A stretch of DNA of 64,000 bases from Sphingomonas sp. Root720 (GCF_001428605.1 NZ_LMID01000013.1:349042-413041); one strand, 5' to 3'. Positions 28,843 to 37,924 are shown, numbered from the stretch's first letter. Numbers and translations are program-made. The notes: generated by a model from the sequence alone, not told the origin.

Positions 28843-30171
28843 TCAATTCCCCCGGAACTCGAAGCGGACGCCGAGGCTGGCGGTCCAACGCTTGAAGTCG
28901 TACAGTGCTATGTTACTGAAATTACGCGTGTATGTTACGCGCGGGCGAAGGTAGACCGACCGGGTCAGCAGATATTTGAGGCCGATCGAGGCGTCGATCT
29001 GCTCGTCCTTGCGCTTCTTCAGGAACAGCGGGTCGGCATCGTCGTAGCGGCGCAGTTCGCCGGAGATGCCGCCGACGACGTTGAGCCCCGGCGCGATCGC
29101 CTGTTCGAAGCCCAGATTGGCGTTGACGAAGCCGTTGGAGAACTGGTCGCCCGCATTGCGCCGTGCTTCCTCCTTGCCGCCCGACACGCTGGCGACGAGG
29201 ATCCGGTCGGCATAGGACAGCGCCAGCGCATAGCGGTCGGCGTCGCGCAGCGGATCATTGTCATAGTCGAAGCGGTAGAGTTGCGCGCCGACGCTGAGCG
29301 CCGCGCCATTGCCCATCAGATGGGTATATTGGCCGATCGCGCCATAGGCGTTGCGATAGCCGTCATGCCCCAGCCAGAATTTCTGGACCTGTCCCGACAG
29401 CGACATCACGTCGCGGCTGGCGAGGCTGTAGGAGGCGCCGGCGGTCCCGGTCAGGCTCGCCTGGTCGAAGGTGCGGTCGCCGATATTGTCACGCCATGTG
29501 CCGAGCAGGCTGCCGAACACGCGCATCTGGCGGCTGGCCGGCGTGGCGACGCTGATGCCGCCCTGCAGGTCGTAATATTGCTTGTCGATCCGGCGCGCGG
29601 CGCCGCCGAGCGTCCCCGGCCCCAGACCTGCGAAGAGCGGGATGCTGATCGTGGTCAGGTTGGTCGCGCTGTTGATATTGCTGTCATGCCCCGCCGACGC
29701 GTCGATGAATCCCGACAGGTCGGTGCCGCCGCCGGCGATCTCGCGATCGAAGCGGCGGACGATGCTGTCGAAGCGCTGCCGCACCGGATCGGGCAGGGTC
29801 GGATCCTGGACGACGGTGTTGAATTGCGCATGCGCGGTATCGACGTCGCCGCCCAGCGCATAGGCGCGGGCCAGCTCGGCGCGGGCCTGGCTGTTGCCGG
29901 GCTGGACCGACAATACGCGCTGGAAGGCGAGGATCGCCTCGCCCGGACGGCCGCTGTCGGCGGCGGCCAGACCCAGCGCATAGTCATAGTCCGGATCGCC
30001 CGCGCGGGTCGCGACGAGCGGCGCCAGCATGGCGTAGGCCTGCGCGGCCTTGCCCTGTTGCTGAAGGGCGATCGCGCCCTTCACGGTTTCGTCCATGGCG
30101 GCCGACGCGGGCGCGCAGGCCAGCACGGCGGCCAAGGCCGCCGTAGCGGAAAAGCATATGCGACGTTTCAC
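28843..30171 (-). CDS. TPR plus outer-membrane barrel protein, Slam/type XI secretion-like (DUF560)
   Basis: A 442-residue exported protein, GTG start after AGGGGAG. Signal peptide to about residue 24, then TPR helices (residues about 25-140, ALQQQGKAAQAYAML, AILAFQRVLSVQPGNSQARAELARAYA). The rest has the alternating pattern of a membrane barrel, opening with FIDASAGHDSNINSATN, a motif recalled from DUF560/Slam proteins. This layout (periplasmic TPR plus 14-strand barrel) is that of surface lipoprotein assembly modifiers, which pass TbpB-barrel proteins across the outer membrane. The coupled downstream gene encodes such a cargo. Other TPR-barrel families cannot be excluded. Confidence 0.75.
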   Translation of the reverse strand: MKRRICFSATAALAAVLACAPASAAMDETVKGAIALQQQGKAAQAYAMLAPLVATRAGDPDYDYALGLAAADSGRPGEAILAFQRVLSVQPGNSQARAELARAYALGGDVDTAHAQFNTVVQDPTLPDPVRQRFDSIVRRFDREIAGGGTDLSGFIDASAGHDSNINSATNLTTISIPLFAGLGPGTLGGAARRIDKQYYDLQGGISVATPASRQMRVFGSLLGTWRDNIGDRTFDQASLTGTAGASYSLASRDVMSLSGQVQKFWLGHDGYRNAYGAIGQYTHLMGNGAALSVGAQLYRFDYDNDPLRDADRYALALSYADRILVASVSGGKEEARRNAGDQFSNGFVNANLGFEQAIAPGLNVVGGISGELRRYDDADPLFLKKRKDEQIDASIGLKYLLTRSVYLRPRVTYTRNFSNIALYDFKRWTASLGVRFEFRGN

Positions 30172-30283
30172 GGTATCTCCCCTGTTACCCCCGAGGCGAA
30201 TTGCCACGGACCGCCCGAATTGCTCCCTGACGTTTCCTGACATGCGCTGGCGGCAGGCCCCGCGCGCGCCTATGGAAGGGAGG

Positions 30284-31591
30284 ATGCGAACGCGCCTCCT
30301 TCTCGCCGCGCTCGCGGGCGCGCTGCTGTCCGCCGCTCCCGCTCCCGCCGAGACGCGCGCCGTGCTGGTGGGGGTGTCGCGCTTCTCCGATCCGCGCCTC
30401 GCCGCCTTCGCGCTGCCGGGCGCGGCGCGCGACGCCGAACGCATGGCGGGCGCCTTGGCCAGCCTCGGCGTCGACCGCGCGGCGATGACGATCCTGACCG
30501 GCGGCGACGCCACCCTGGCCGCGATCCGCGCCGCGCTCGACCGGCTCGCCGCCGGCTCGGTCGCCGGCGACCGCGCCGTCATCCTCTTGTCCGGCCATGG
30601 AACCCAGGCGCCGGTGCGGAACGCCGATCCGATCGAGCCCGACGGACGCGACGAACTTTTCCTGGCGGCCGATGCCGGGCCGTGGGATCCGCGCGGCCGG
30701 TCGGTGCCCGGCGCGCTGGTCGACGACGAGATCGGCCGTCGCATCGGCGAATTGCGCGCGCGCGGCGTGGACGTCTGGGTGGTGATCGACAGCTGCACCG
30801 GCGGCGGGCTATTGCGCGGCTCGGGCACGCCCAAGGCGATCCCCCCCGAGCAGTTGGGCATCCCTGCCGGCCCGGCGCTGCGCGGCGCGGCCGATCCCTC
30901 CGGCTTCGTCGACGGCGGCCTCGCGGGCGGCGGCCGGCTCGTCGCCTTCGCCGCGGCGGGGCCCGGCGCGATCGCCTGGGACGACGGCGACGGCGGCGCC
31001 TTCACCACCGCGCTCGCCCGCGTGATCGCAAGCACCCTGGCCCCCGATCGGCCGGCCAGCTTCGCCGCGCTCGCCGCCCGGATCAGCGGCAGCCCGCGCG
31101 GCGGCGGGACGATCGGCACCTTCTGGACGGCAGGCGACCTGGCGGCGCCGCTGCTGTTCGACGGGCGGTCGCCCGACATGGTCGACGTCGCCCGCGCGCT
31201 GCCGCCGCTGCCCTTCGCCACCGCGCTATCGATCGATCGCGCGGGGGCCTGCAAGCCAGCGACCGCCGCCGGGCCGCAACCGGGCGACGGCGGCTACATC
31301 ACTCTGCTGCGCCACTGCGACCATGTCCGCATCGACATGGCCGAACCGCCGCAGGCGCTCCGGGTCGAGGCCTGGTATCGCGACGCGGCGGGCGGCTACA
31401 CCAGCCTCGCGCCGCCGCTCGGCCTCGTCGTGGCCCCGGGGCGCTGGGCCAATGTCGGCTTCACCTTCGTCACCCGCGATCCCGGCACCGGCCGCGAGTT
31501 GCCGAAGGGCGAGGAGATGCTGGTGCTGATCGCGCGCGACGCGGCCGGAAAGGCCATCGGCGCCCGACTGCTGCGGTTCCGCGCCGCCTGA
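30284..31591 (+). CDS. Secreted caspase-like (peptidase C14) protein
   Basis: About 435 residues with a signal peptide (LLLAALAGALLSAAPAPA). The caspase fold has ILLSGHGTQ (His 105) and VVIDSCTGGG (Cys 171), the catalytic dyad of bacterial C14 and metacaspase-like proteins. A C-terminal beta-rich region (residues about 310-435) may be a ligand or regulatory domain resembling DUF4384. It is divergent from the TPR-barrel gene, with 112 bases between. ATGs at 30272 and 30242 are alternative starts. It is the third caspase-superfamily gene within 11 kb; the substrate is unknown. Confidence 0.87.
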   Translation: MRTRLLLAALAGALLSAAPAPAETRAVLVGVSRFSDPRLAAFALPGAARDAERMAGALASLGVDRAAMTILTGGDATLAAIRAALDRLAAGSVAGDRAVILLSGHGTQAPVRNADPIEPDGRDELFLAADAGPWDPRGRSVPGALVDDEIGRRIGELRARGVDVWVVIDSCTGGGLLRGSGTPKAIPPEQLGIPAGPALRGAADPSGFVDGGLAGGGRLVAFAAAGPGAIAWDDGDGGAFTTALARVIASTLAPDRPASFAALAARISGSPRGGGTIGTFWTAGDLAAPLLFDGRSPDMVDVARALPPLPFATALSIDRAGACKPATAAGPQPGDGGYITLLRHCDHVRIDMAEPPQALRVEAWYRDAAGGYTSLAPPLGLVVAPGRWANVGFTFVTRDPGTGRELPKGEEMLVLIARDAAGKAIGARLLRFRAA

Positions 31592-31772
31592 CCAGCCGGA
31601 CTCGCCCCGAAAACACGCGTCCTGGCGGCGCATGGAAGGCCCTCGCCGGTCCGGTGCGCGAGGCGAGGGACCGCCCCCGGAAGAACGATCGGGATTTTTC
31701 TCTCAGCCCGGCGGCGTTTTGGGGCTATGGTCGACGACGCCCGCTTCGTGCGGGCGGCCGGGGGGCAACGAC

Positions 31773-33551
31773 GTGAGGCGCTTGATAGGGAACCCGCACG
31801 ATCGGGGTTTCCGGACCGCTATGGCCGGAGGCGTGGGCTATTTCCTGCTCGCCTACGGCACCATCCTGCTGACCGGCGACGGACATGATGTCGCCGCGAT
31901 CTGGCCGGCCAACGCGCTGCTGCTCGCGGTCATCCTGTCGCTTCCCAAGGCGCGCTGGCTGCCCTGTTTCGCCGCCGCGATGACCGCCAATCTCCTCGCC
32001 AACCTGCTGGCCTTCCACGCGCCGCCGACGGCATTGCTCTACGCCGCCAACAACATGGGCGAGGTGCTGATCGCCGGGTGGCTGGTCCAGCGACTGAAAG
32101 CCCATGGCGATCCGCTCGCAAGCGTCGGGTCGGTGGTCCGCTTCACTCTGTTCGCCGCCGCCGCCCCGATCGTCAGCGCCGCGGCAGGGGCGGCCACCGC
32201 CCATTATATCCACGGCCAGCCCTTCTGGGCCGTCTACCGCATCTGGTATTTCGCCGATGCCCTCGGCCTGCTCATCTTCACGCCGCTGTTCCTGGGCATC
32301 GTCGCGGGCGATCTGTCGCGCTGGATCAGGGAAATGTCTCCCGGCGGAAGGTTCGAGGCGGCCGGGCTTCTGCTCCTCGTCGCCCTGTGCGGACTCTTCA
32401 CCTTCCACACCGCCGGCTATCCGATGCTGTTCATCCTGAACGCCCCGATCCTGCTGGCGACCTTCCGGCTCGGCCGCTTCGGCACCACCATCGCGCTGAT
32501 CATCGCCACCGTCATCGGCATGGTCTGCACCATGTTCGGCCGGGGGCCGATCGCCGCGATGATCGCCGACAAGGGCGAACAGGCGCTGTTCGTGCAATTC
32601 TACCTGGCTATCCTGCTGCTCTCGACCCTGCCGGTCTCCGCCGAACTTCAGGCGCGGCGAACGCTGGCCCGGCGCCTCGCGGAAAGCGAGGCGGGGCTGC
32701 GGCTGCTCGCCTCCGAATCCGCCGACGCGCTGGTCCGCCTCGACGATCGCGGGCGATGCATCCAGTCGTCGGGCGCCACGACGATGCTGCTGGGCGTGGA
32801 GACGCGCGAGTTGGTCGGGCAGGCGCTCGCCACGCTCGTGGACCCGCGCGACGCGGACGCGGTCGGCATCGCCTTCGCCGAGGCGATTCTCCGTCCCGGC
32901 TCCGTGGCCTATTGCGAATTCCGCCCGCACGGCCGCTCCGAAGACTGGCTCGAAGGCACGATGCGCGCGCTCGTCGACCAGGAAGGGCGCGCTTATGGCG
33001 CGATCGGCGCGATCCGCGACATCACCATGCGCAAGGAACGCGAGGTAAGCCTGGTGCTCGCCGCCTCGACCGACAGCCTGACCGGTGCGCTCAACCATGC
33101 CGCCTTCATGGAGCATCTCGACCGGGCCCTCGCCCGCCTCGCCTCGTCGCACCTCGCGCTGATCATGGTCGATGTCGATCATTTCAAGCAGGTCAATGAC
33201 GGCCATGGTCACCTCGCGGGGGATCAGGTGCTGGTCGAGTTACACGACCGGCTCCGCGCGCTGCTGCGCGATCACGACAGGATCGGGCGGCTCGGCGGCG
33301 ACGAGCTGGCGATCCTGCTCGACGGCACCGCCGAGGAGCTGGCCCTGACGATCGCCGAGGCGATCCGCGTCTCGGTCGCGTCCCAACCGGTGATCCTGCC
33401 CGGCGGCCGGCCGCTCGACATCTCGATCAGCTGCGGCGTAGCGCAGGCCTATCCGGGGATGAGCCGCGAGGCGCTGATGCGCCGGGCCGACGACGCGCTC
33501 TATGCGGCCAAGGGTGGCGGACGCGACCGGGTGGTGATCAGCGACGCCTGA
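31773..33551 (+). CDS. MASE1-PAS-GGDEF signalling protein, probable diguanylate cyclase
   Basis: About 592 residues, GTG start behind a G-rich site. The N-terminal half is a MASE1-type sensor of about eight helices (AAIWPANALLLAV is typical). A PAS domain follows (residues about 305-420) and then a GGDEF domain (DSLTGALNHAAF; metal-site DVDHFKQVND). The active-site motif is GGDEL, with Leu instead of the usual Phe. Activity is likely but not certain. It would make cyclic di-GMP in response to an unknown signal. It is the next plus-strand gene, 181 bases after the caspase gene. Confidence 0.88.
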   Translation: MRRLIGNPHDRGFRTAMAGGVGYFLLAYGTILLTGDGHDVAAIWPANALLLAVILSLPKARWLPCFAAAMTANLLANLLAFHAPPTALLYAANNMGEVLIAGWLVQRLKAHGDPLASVGSVVRFTLFAAAAPIVSAAAGAATAHYIHGQPFWAVYRIWYFADALGLLIFTPLFLGIVAGDLSRWIREMSPGGRFEAAGLLLLVALCGLFTFHTAGYPMLFILNAPILLATFRLGRFGTTIALIIATVIGMVCTMFGRGPIAAMIADKGEQALFVQFYLAILLLSTLPVSAELQARRTLARRLAESEAGLRLLASESADALVRLDDRGRCIQSSGATTMLLGVETRELVGQALATLVDPRDADAVGIAFAEAILRPGSVAYCEFRPHGRSEDWLEGTMRALVDQEGRAYGAIGAIRDITMRKEREVSLVLAASTDSLTGALNHAAFMEHLDRALARLASSHLALIMVDVDHFKQVNDGHGHLAGDQVLVELHDRLRALLRDHDRIGRLGGDELAILLDGTAEELALTIAEAIRVSVASQPVILPGGRPLDISISCGVAQAYPGMSREALMRRADDALYAAKGGGRDRVVISDA

Positions 33552-33575
33552 CCCGGCGCCGGGCGGCGCGAACGG

Positions 33576-34205
33576 TCAGTTGCTGAGCACCACGACCTGG
33601 GTCGGCACCCGTCCGGCATTGCCGAGCGTCACGCGATAGTCGGCGGGGCGCGACGGCGACCAGCGGCAGAGCGGGTAATAGGCGTTGCGGCGCTCGTCGC
33701 AGATCGTGCGCCCCTGTCGGTCGGCCACGCTCAGGTGCAGGTCCGCATCGCCGTCGCCGATCGCCGAGACGAAGGCCGGTTCGGCGCCGCGCGCCCGCAC
33801 CGTCCAGCCGATCCGGTTGCCTGCGGGGAGCATTTGCCGGAACTGCAGCGGGCCGCTGCCCCAGCTGCCGCCGACGATGCCCTTGGGCCGCGCCCGCGCG
33901 ATGGCCTCGGCCTCGGCTGCGATCGCAGGGTCGCCCGGCGCCATCAGCCGCGCCTCCTGCGCCATCGCGACGGCGATCGGGGAGCGGTCGGGCAGCCCCT
34001 CGCGCGCGACCAGCCGGCCGTCGTTGAGGTCGGCGTCGCGAAGGCCGCTCGCCGCCACGATCCGTGCCGCCGCGAGCATCGACCGCGCATCGCCGGTGCG
34101 TCGCGCATGATCGGCGAGTTTCAGGCCGAGCACCGCGTCCTCGACCGGCGACGGCGCGGCGGCACCGATCAGCAGCAGCGCGGCAAGGATACGCAGGCGA
34201 ACCAT
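33576..34205 (-). CDS. Secreted protein of unknown function
   Basis: A 209-residue protein with a signal peptide (LRILAALLLIGAAAPSPV). The helical first half is Ala/Arg-rich. The second half (WGSGPLQFRQMLPAGNRIGWTVRA...DADLHLSVADRQGR) looks like a beta-sandwich similar in pattern to pre-peptidase C-terminal domains. Two cysteines lie close together (TICDERRNAYYPLCRW). I do not recognise a named family. It converges on the GGDEF gene, with 24 bases between. Confidence 0.65.
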   Translation of the reverse strand: MVRLRILAALLLIGAAAPSPVEDAVLGLKLADHARRTGDARSMLAAARIVAASGLRDADLNDGRLVAREGLPDRSPIAVAMAQEARLMAPGDPAIAAEAEAIARARPKGIVGGSWGSGPLQFRQMLPAGNRIGWTVRARGAEPAFVSAIGDGDADLHLSVADRQGRTICDERRNAYYPLCRWSPSRPADYRVTLGNAGRVPTQVVVLSN

Positions 34206-34316
34206 GGTCTCCGTCTATAATGGCCGTGCCCGGCAAGCCAGCGCCTCGGCCTGAATTTATCTGACGGCGGCCGGCGACCCGCTTTCCTTTCCCCGGCACG
34301 CTGGCATGATGACGCC

Positions 34317-35108
34317 ATGGGGCAAGAAGACGATATCACGATCGAGCAGAGTTTCCGTCGCCTGTTCCTCGGGCGATCCGCACTGATCCTGGAGGACGAG
34401 ACCGAGGTCGCCGAACTGATCGCGACGGCGCTCGACCGCGCGGGTTTCGCGCGGGTCGACGTGGTCGCCAACGGCATCGACGCGGTCGATCGGGCAGGCG
34501 CGGAGCCGTTCGACATATTGATCCTCGACCGGCAGACGCCCGAGCTGGACGGGCTCGGCGCGCTCGGCCGGATCCGTTCCGAGGGCGGAAGATCGACCCG
34601 CGCACCGGCGCTGTTCCTGACCGCGCTGGGATCGGAGCGGCACCGGATCGAGGGACTGGCCGGCGGCGGTGACGACTATGCGGTCAAGCCGCTGTCGGAG
34701 ATCGAGCTGCTCGCCAGGCTGGCCGCGCTGTTGCGGCGGCGCGAATGGGACGGCGCCTCTCCGGCCGGGACCGAGCTGGTCTGCGGCCCGCTCAGGATCG
34801 ACGCGGGAACGATGACGGCATCGCTGTGCGGCAACATGCTGGACCTGACCGCGCGCGAATTCTCGATCCTGTCGCTGCTCGCGCGCAACATCGGCCTGCC
34901 GGTGACGCGGTCGATGCTGTGGTCGGTCTGCTGGTCGACCTATAATTTCGTGCCGGCCAATTTCGCCAACACCATCGATGTCCACGTCTCGCGCCTGCGC
35001 CGCAAGCTCGAGGCGGCGGGCACCGGCCTGTCCGCCAGCCTCAACCCGCTGATCGTCGCGGTGCGGAGCCAGGGGCTGATGCTGCGGCGACTGGACGGGC
35101 CCGCTTGA
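34317..35108 (+). CDS. OmpR/PhoB-type response regulator
   Basis: A 263-residue regulator with an N-terminal extension of about 20 residues ahead of the receiver. The receiver has LEDE (acidic pocket), phospho-acceptor ILDRQTP and AVKPLS (Lys). The C-terminal winged helix (residues about 155-260, LTAREFSILSLLARN, IDVHVSRLRRKL) binds DNA. Its stop overlaps the TTG start of the histidine kinase gene (TTGA), so they form one system. The stimulus and target genes are unknown. Confidence 0.93.
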   Translation: MGQEDDITIEQSFRRLFLGRSALILEDETEVAELIATALDRAGFARVDVVANGIDAVDRAGAEPFDILILDRQTPELDGLGALGRIRSEGGRSTRAPALFLTALGSERHRIEGLAGGGDDYAVKPLSEIELLARLAALLRRREWDGASPAGTELVCGPLRIDAGTMTASLCGNMLDLTAREFSILSLLARNIGLPVTRSMLWSVCWSTYNFVPANFANTIDVHVSRLRRKLEAAGTGLSASLNPLIVAVRSQGLMLRRLDGPA

Positions 35109-36466
35109 GACCATTGCTGCTTCCCGCCAGGACCGCGCTGCTGCTGGCGTTCTTCTCGGTGCTGGCACTGGCACTGAGCGTCGCCGGCCTCGCCATGGTC
35201 GACCGCGACGCCCGCCGCATCGCCGCGGCCGAAGCCGCCCAGCGCGATTTCGAGGCGCTCGACGAGAAGCTTCCGGGGGTGATCGGCGACCCGTCCGCGC
35301 TGCCCCTGCTCGCCTCGGCGGTGGGCGAGATCGGTCAATATGCCGGCCGCACCGGCCAGCCCCGCATCGCCCTGTTCCGCGGCGCCGACGGACGGGTGCG
35401 CGGAACCTGGCGACGCTGGGCCGGCGAGGTGCGCCCGTGGCGCGAGACCTATGTCTCGGCCCGTACCCCCGATGGCGGCGAGGTGATCGGCATCCAGCGG
35501 CCGCTGCCAAACGGCGCGGCCCTGCTGATCGCCCGGCCGGTCGCCTCGGCCAGCGCGCTGCGCCGGTCGCTGGGGCTGTGGGGCGGTGGCATCGTCCTGC
35601 TGCTGATGGGCCTGTCAGTCGCGACCGCGCTGATCGTCGGCGGGCAGACGGCGGCGCGCATCCGCCGCCTCAACCGGGTCTGCGACCGGGTCGGCGAAGG
35701 GGACGTCAAGGCGCGCATCGCCGATCCCGGCCCGCCCGACGAGATCGGCGTCCTGGCGCGCCACATGAACGGCATGCTGGGCGAACTGGAGCGCCGCATC
35801 CACGGGCTGCGCGCGGCGTCCGACCATATCGCCCACGACCTGCGCACGCCGCTCGCCCGCGTGCGGGCGCGGCTCTCGACGATGGAGGATGCCGCCGATC
35901 CGGAGACGGCGGCACAGGCGATCCGCGCCGCGGCCGAGCTCGACCGGCTGATGGCGGCCTTCAACGCGCTGCTCGAGCTGCGCGAGATAGAATCCGACAT
36001 CAGTTCGCCGCCGGGCCCGTTCGACATCGCCGGCGCGGTGGAAGACGCGATCGACCTCTACGAGGCCGTCGCCGAGGACGAGAAACAGGTGCGTATCGTC
36101 CGTGCGGCCGCCGCCGGCCGCTTCGTCGGCGATCGCGAGCTGGTGATCCGCGCGCTCGCCAACCTGATCGAGAACGCGCTGAAGGTATCGCCGCCCGGAG
36201 CGATGATCACCGTCTCCGCCCGGCCTGCGCGCAAGGATGGTGAGCCGGCGCTCGAATTGCGCGTCACCGACGAGGGGCCCGGCTTTTCCCGGCAAGAGGA
36301 ACAGACCGATGCGCGCTCGACCCTGGGCGGCCATGGACTCGGCCTGATCATCGTCCGCGCTATCGCCGAACGGCATCGCGGCGAGGTCCATGTCGAGAAT
36401 GGCGGGCGCGGGGCCAGCGTGACCCTGCTGCTGCGCACGCCGCGCCTGCTCGCCGCCTATGAATAG
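35105..36466 (+). CDS. Two-component sensor histidine kinase
   Basis: A 453-residue HK, TTG start inside the regulator stop. TM1 is about residues 11-31, a periplasmic loop of about 130 residues, and TM2 about 157-180. HAMP follows, then HisKA with HIAHDLRTPLARVRARL (phospho-His) and HATPase_c with NLIENALK (N box), DEGPGFS (G1) and GGHGLGL (G2). It is partner to the regulator just upstream. The periplasmic sensor domain is not one I can name. Confidence 0.93.
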   Translation: MRPLLLPARTALLLAFFSVLALALSVAGLAMVDRDARRIAAAEAAQRDFEALDEKLPGVIGDPSALPLLASAVGEIGQYAGRTGQPRIALFRGADGRVRGTWRRWAGEVRPWRETYVSARTPDGGEVIGIQRPLPNGAALLIARPVASASALRRSLGLWGGGIVLLLMGLSVATALIVGGQTAARIRRLNRVCDRVGEGDVKARIADPGPPDEIGVLARHMNGMLGELERRIHGLRAASDHIAHDLRTPLARVRARLSTMEDAADPETAAQAIRAAAELDRLMAAFNALLELREIESDISSPPGPFDIAGAVEDAIDLYEAVAEDEKQVRIVRAAAAGRFVGDRELVIRALANLIENALKVSPPGAMITVSARPARKDGEPALELRVTDEGPGFSRQEEQTDARSTLGGHGLGLIIVRAIAERHRGEVHVENGGRGASVTLLLRTPRLLAAYE

Positions 36467-36532
36467 TACCCTTTGCCGTCCCGCGCGGCACTGGCATAGC
36501 ATGGCGATGGACGCGCTGCTTCGAACCCGGCC

Positions 36533-37171
36533 GTGACCGCCGGGAATCGACCTTTGGCCTTTCTCGCTATGGCCTGGCTCGCCGGGCTCATCCTGTCCGG
36601 CTGGGCCCCCTATGACCGGGCGACCTGGATGATGGAGGTGGCGCCGGTCCTGATCGCCTGGCCGATCCTCTTTGCCCTTCGCGATCGTTTCCCCTTCACC
36701 CCGCTGGCCCTCACCCTGATCGGTGTCCACGGGCTCGTCCTCATGCTCGGCGGCGCCTATAGCTATGCGCGGGTGCCGATCGGTTTCACGGTCCAGGACT
36801 GGTTGGGACTGGCGCGCAATCCCTACGACCGGTTCGGGCATCTGATGCAGGGCTTCGTCCCCGCGATCGTCATCCGCGAGATATTCGTCAGGCGCGAGCT
36901 TCTACGGGTGAGGAACATGCTGTTCCCCATCGTCCTTCTGATCTGCCTGGCCATCAGCGCTCTGTACGAGCTGATCGAATTCGCAGCCGCGCTCGCGCTC
37001 GGCCAGGGAGCGGATGCCTTTCTCGGCACGCAGGGCGATCCGTGGGACACGCAATGGGACATGCTTATGTGCCTGCTCGGCGCCGCACTGGCACTATTCA
37101 CGCTGGGCCGGTGGCATGATGCGATGTGTAACCGGCTTCCGTTTATCGAGGGTTCAGCTAAGCGAATCTAG
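36533..37171 (+). CDS. DUF2238 (YjdF-like) inner-membrane protein
   Basis: A 212-residue protein with five to six membrane helices, GTG start. Family marks are NPYDRFGHLMQGFVPA and DPWDTQWDMLMCLLGA, which hold conserved charged residues facing the membrane. YjdF-like proteins have no established function. It follows the histidine kinase gene by 66 bases on the same strand, so it could be in its transcript. Confidence 0.85.
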   Translation: MTAGNRPLAFLAMAWLAGLILSGWAPYDRATWMMEVAPVLIAWPILFALRDRFPFTPLALTLIGVHGLVLMLGGAYSYARVPIGFTVQDWLGLARNPYDRFGHLMQGFVPAIVIREIFVRRELLRVRNMLFPIVLLICLAISALYELIEFAAALALGQGADAFLGTQGDPWDTQWDMLMCLLGAALALFTLGRWHDAMCNRLPFIEGSAKRI

Positions 37172-37206
37172 CATGGCCTCCCGACTTTACGAATGGAGGT
37201 ACGCCC

Positions 37207-37863
37207 ATGAGTCTTGTCCGAACCGCGATCCTCGCCGGCCTGGCGTCTGCGGCTCTTGCCGGAGCGGCATTCGCCGCCCGTGACGACCACAAGGTGATGC
37301 TGGTCGCTTTGCCCGATGGATCGGTGCAGCATGTCCGTTATGAGGGCGACGTCGCGCCCCGTCTGGTCCTGATGGCCGCGCCCCCGCCGGCCGGCCTGAT
37401 CGATGTCGCCTTCGGCCCCGGCTCGCCCTTCGCCGAGATGGAGCGCATCTCGGCGATGATGGAGGCCCGAAGCCAGGCGATGATGCGCCAGGCCGCCGCC
37501 CTGCAGGCGCAGAGGCCGGCGACGCGGAGCACCGGCAACGGCCCCGGCATCGTCATGACCAATGCCGAGGGCCAGCCGATCGGCGTGATGCACTACAGCT
37601 TCACGTCGAGCACCATCTCGGCCGACGGCTGCACCCGGACGGTCAGCTACAGCTCGGACGGCAGCTACAGCTCGGACGGCGCGGCCGCCCCGGACCAGCC
37701 CAGGGTGATCCGCACCAGCTCGGGCAGCTGCGGCGCGGCCGGATCGGCGCCGGCCAGCCCGGTGACGCCGACGAAGAGCGCGCCCGCGGCCAAGCCCGCG
37801 CCCAGGATCACGCCCGTCAGCCTGCCCGCCGAGCTGAAGAGCTTCACCCCTTCCAGAACCTGA
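37207..37863 (+). CDS. Hypothetical secreted protein, Ser/Ala/Pro-rich
   Basis: A 218-residue protein; start follows AATGGAGG. A signal peptide (LAGLASAALAGAAFA) precedes a mixed domain. A methionine-rich segment (MERISAMMEARSQAMMRQ) follows, then a repeat (SYSSDG twice) and a Pro/Ala-rich tail. Two cysteines are seen (DGCTRT, GSCGAA). No family recognised. The strong terminator after it marks the end of a unit. Confidence 0.65.
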   Translation: MSLVRTAILAGLASAALAGAAFAARDDHKVMLVALPDGSVQHVRYEGDVAPRLVLMAAPPPAGLIDVAFGPGSPFAEMERISAMMEARSQAMMRQAAALQAQRPATRSTGNGPGIVMTNAEGQPIGVMHYSFTSSTISADGCTRTVSYSSDGSYSSDGAAAPDQPRVIRTSSGSCGAAGSAPASPVTPTKSAPAAKPAPRITPVSLPAELKSFTPSRT

Positions 37864-37886
37864 CCCCCCCGATCGGGAGACGACGG

Positions 37887-37924
37887 AAGGCCCCGGAGGA
37901 AACTCCGGGGCCTTTCCGCTTTTT
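37887..37924 (+). terminator. Strong intrinsic terminator
   Basis: AAGGCCCCGGAG, a GAAA tetraloop and CTCCGGGGCCTT form a perfect 12-bp stem, followed by TCCGCTTTTT. It begins 24 bases after the stop at 37863 and separates this gene from ychF. Confidence 0.9.

Noticed and set aside
20520-31591. CHAT/caspase genes as a gasdermin defence module
   Set aside because: No gasdermin-like gene was found, and the proteases are predicted to be exported.
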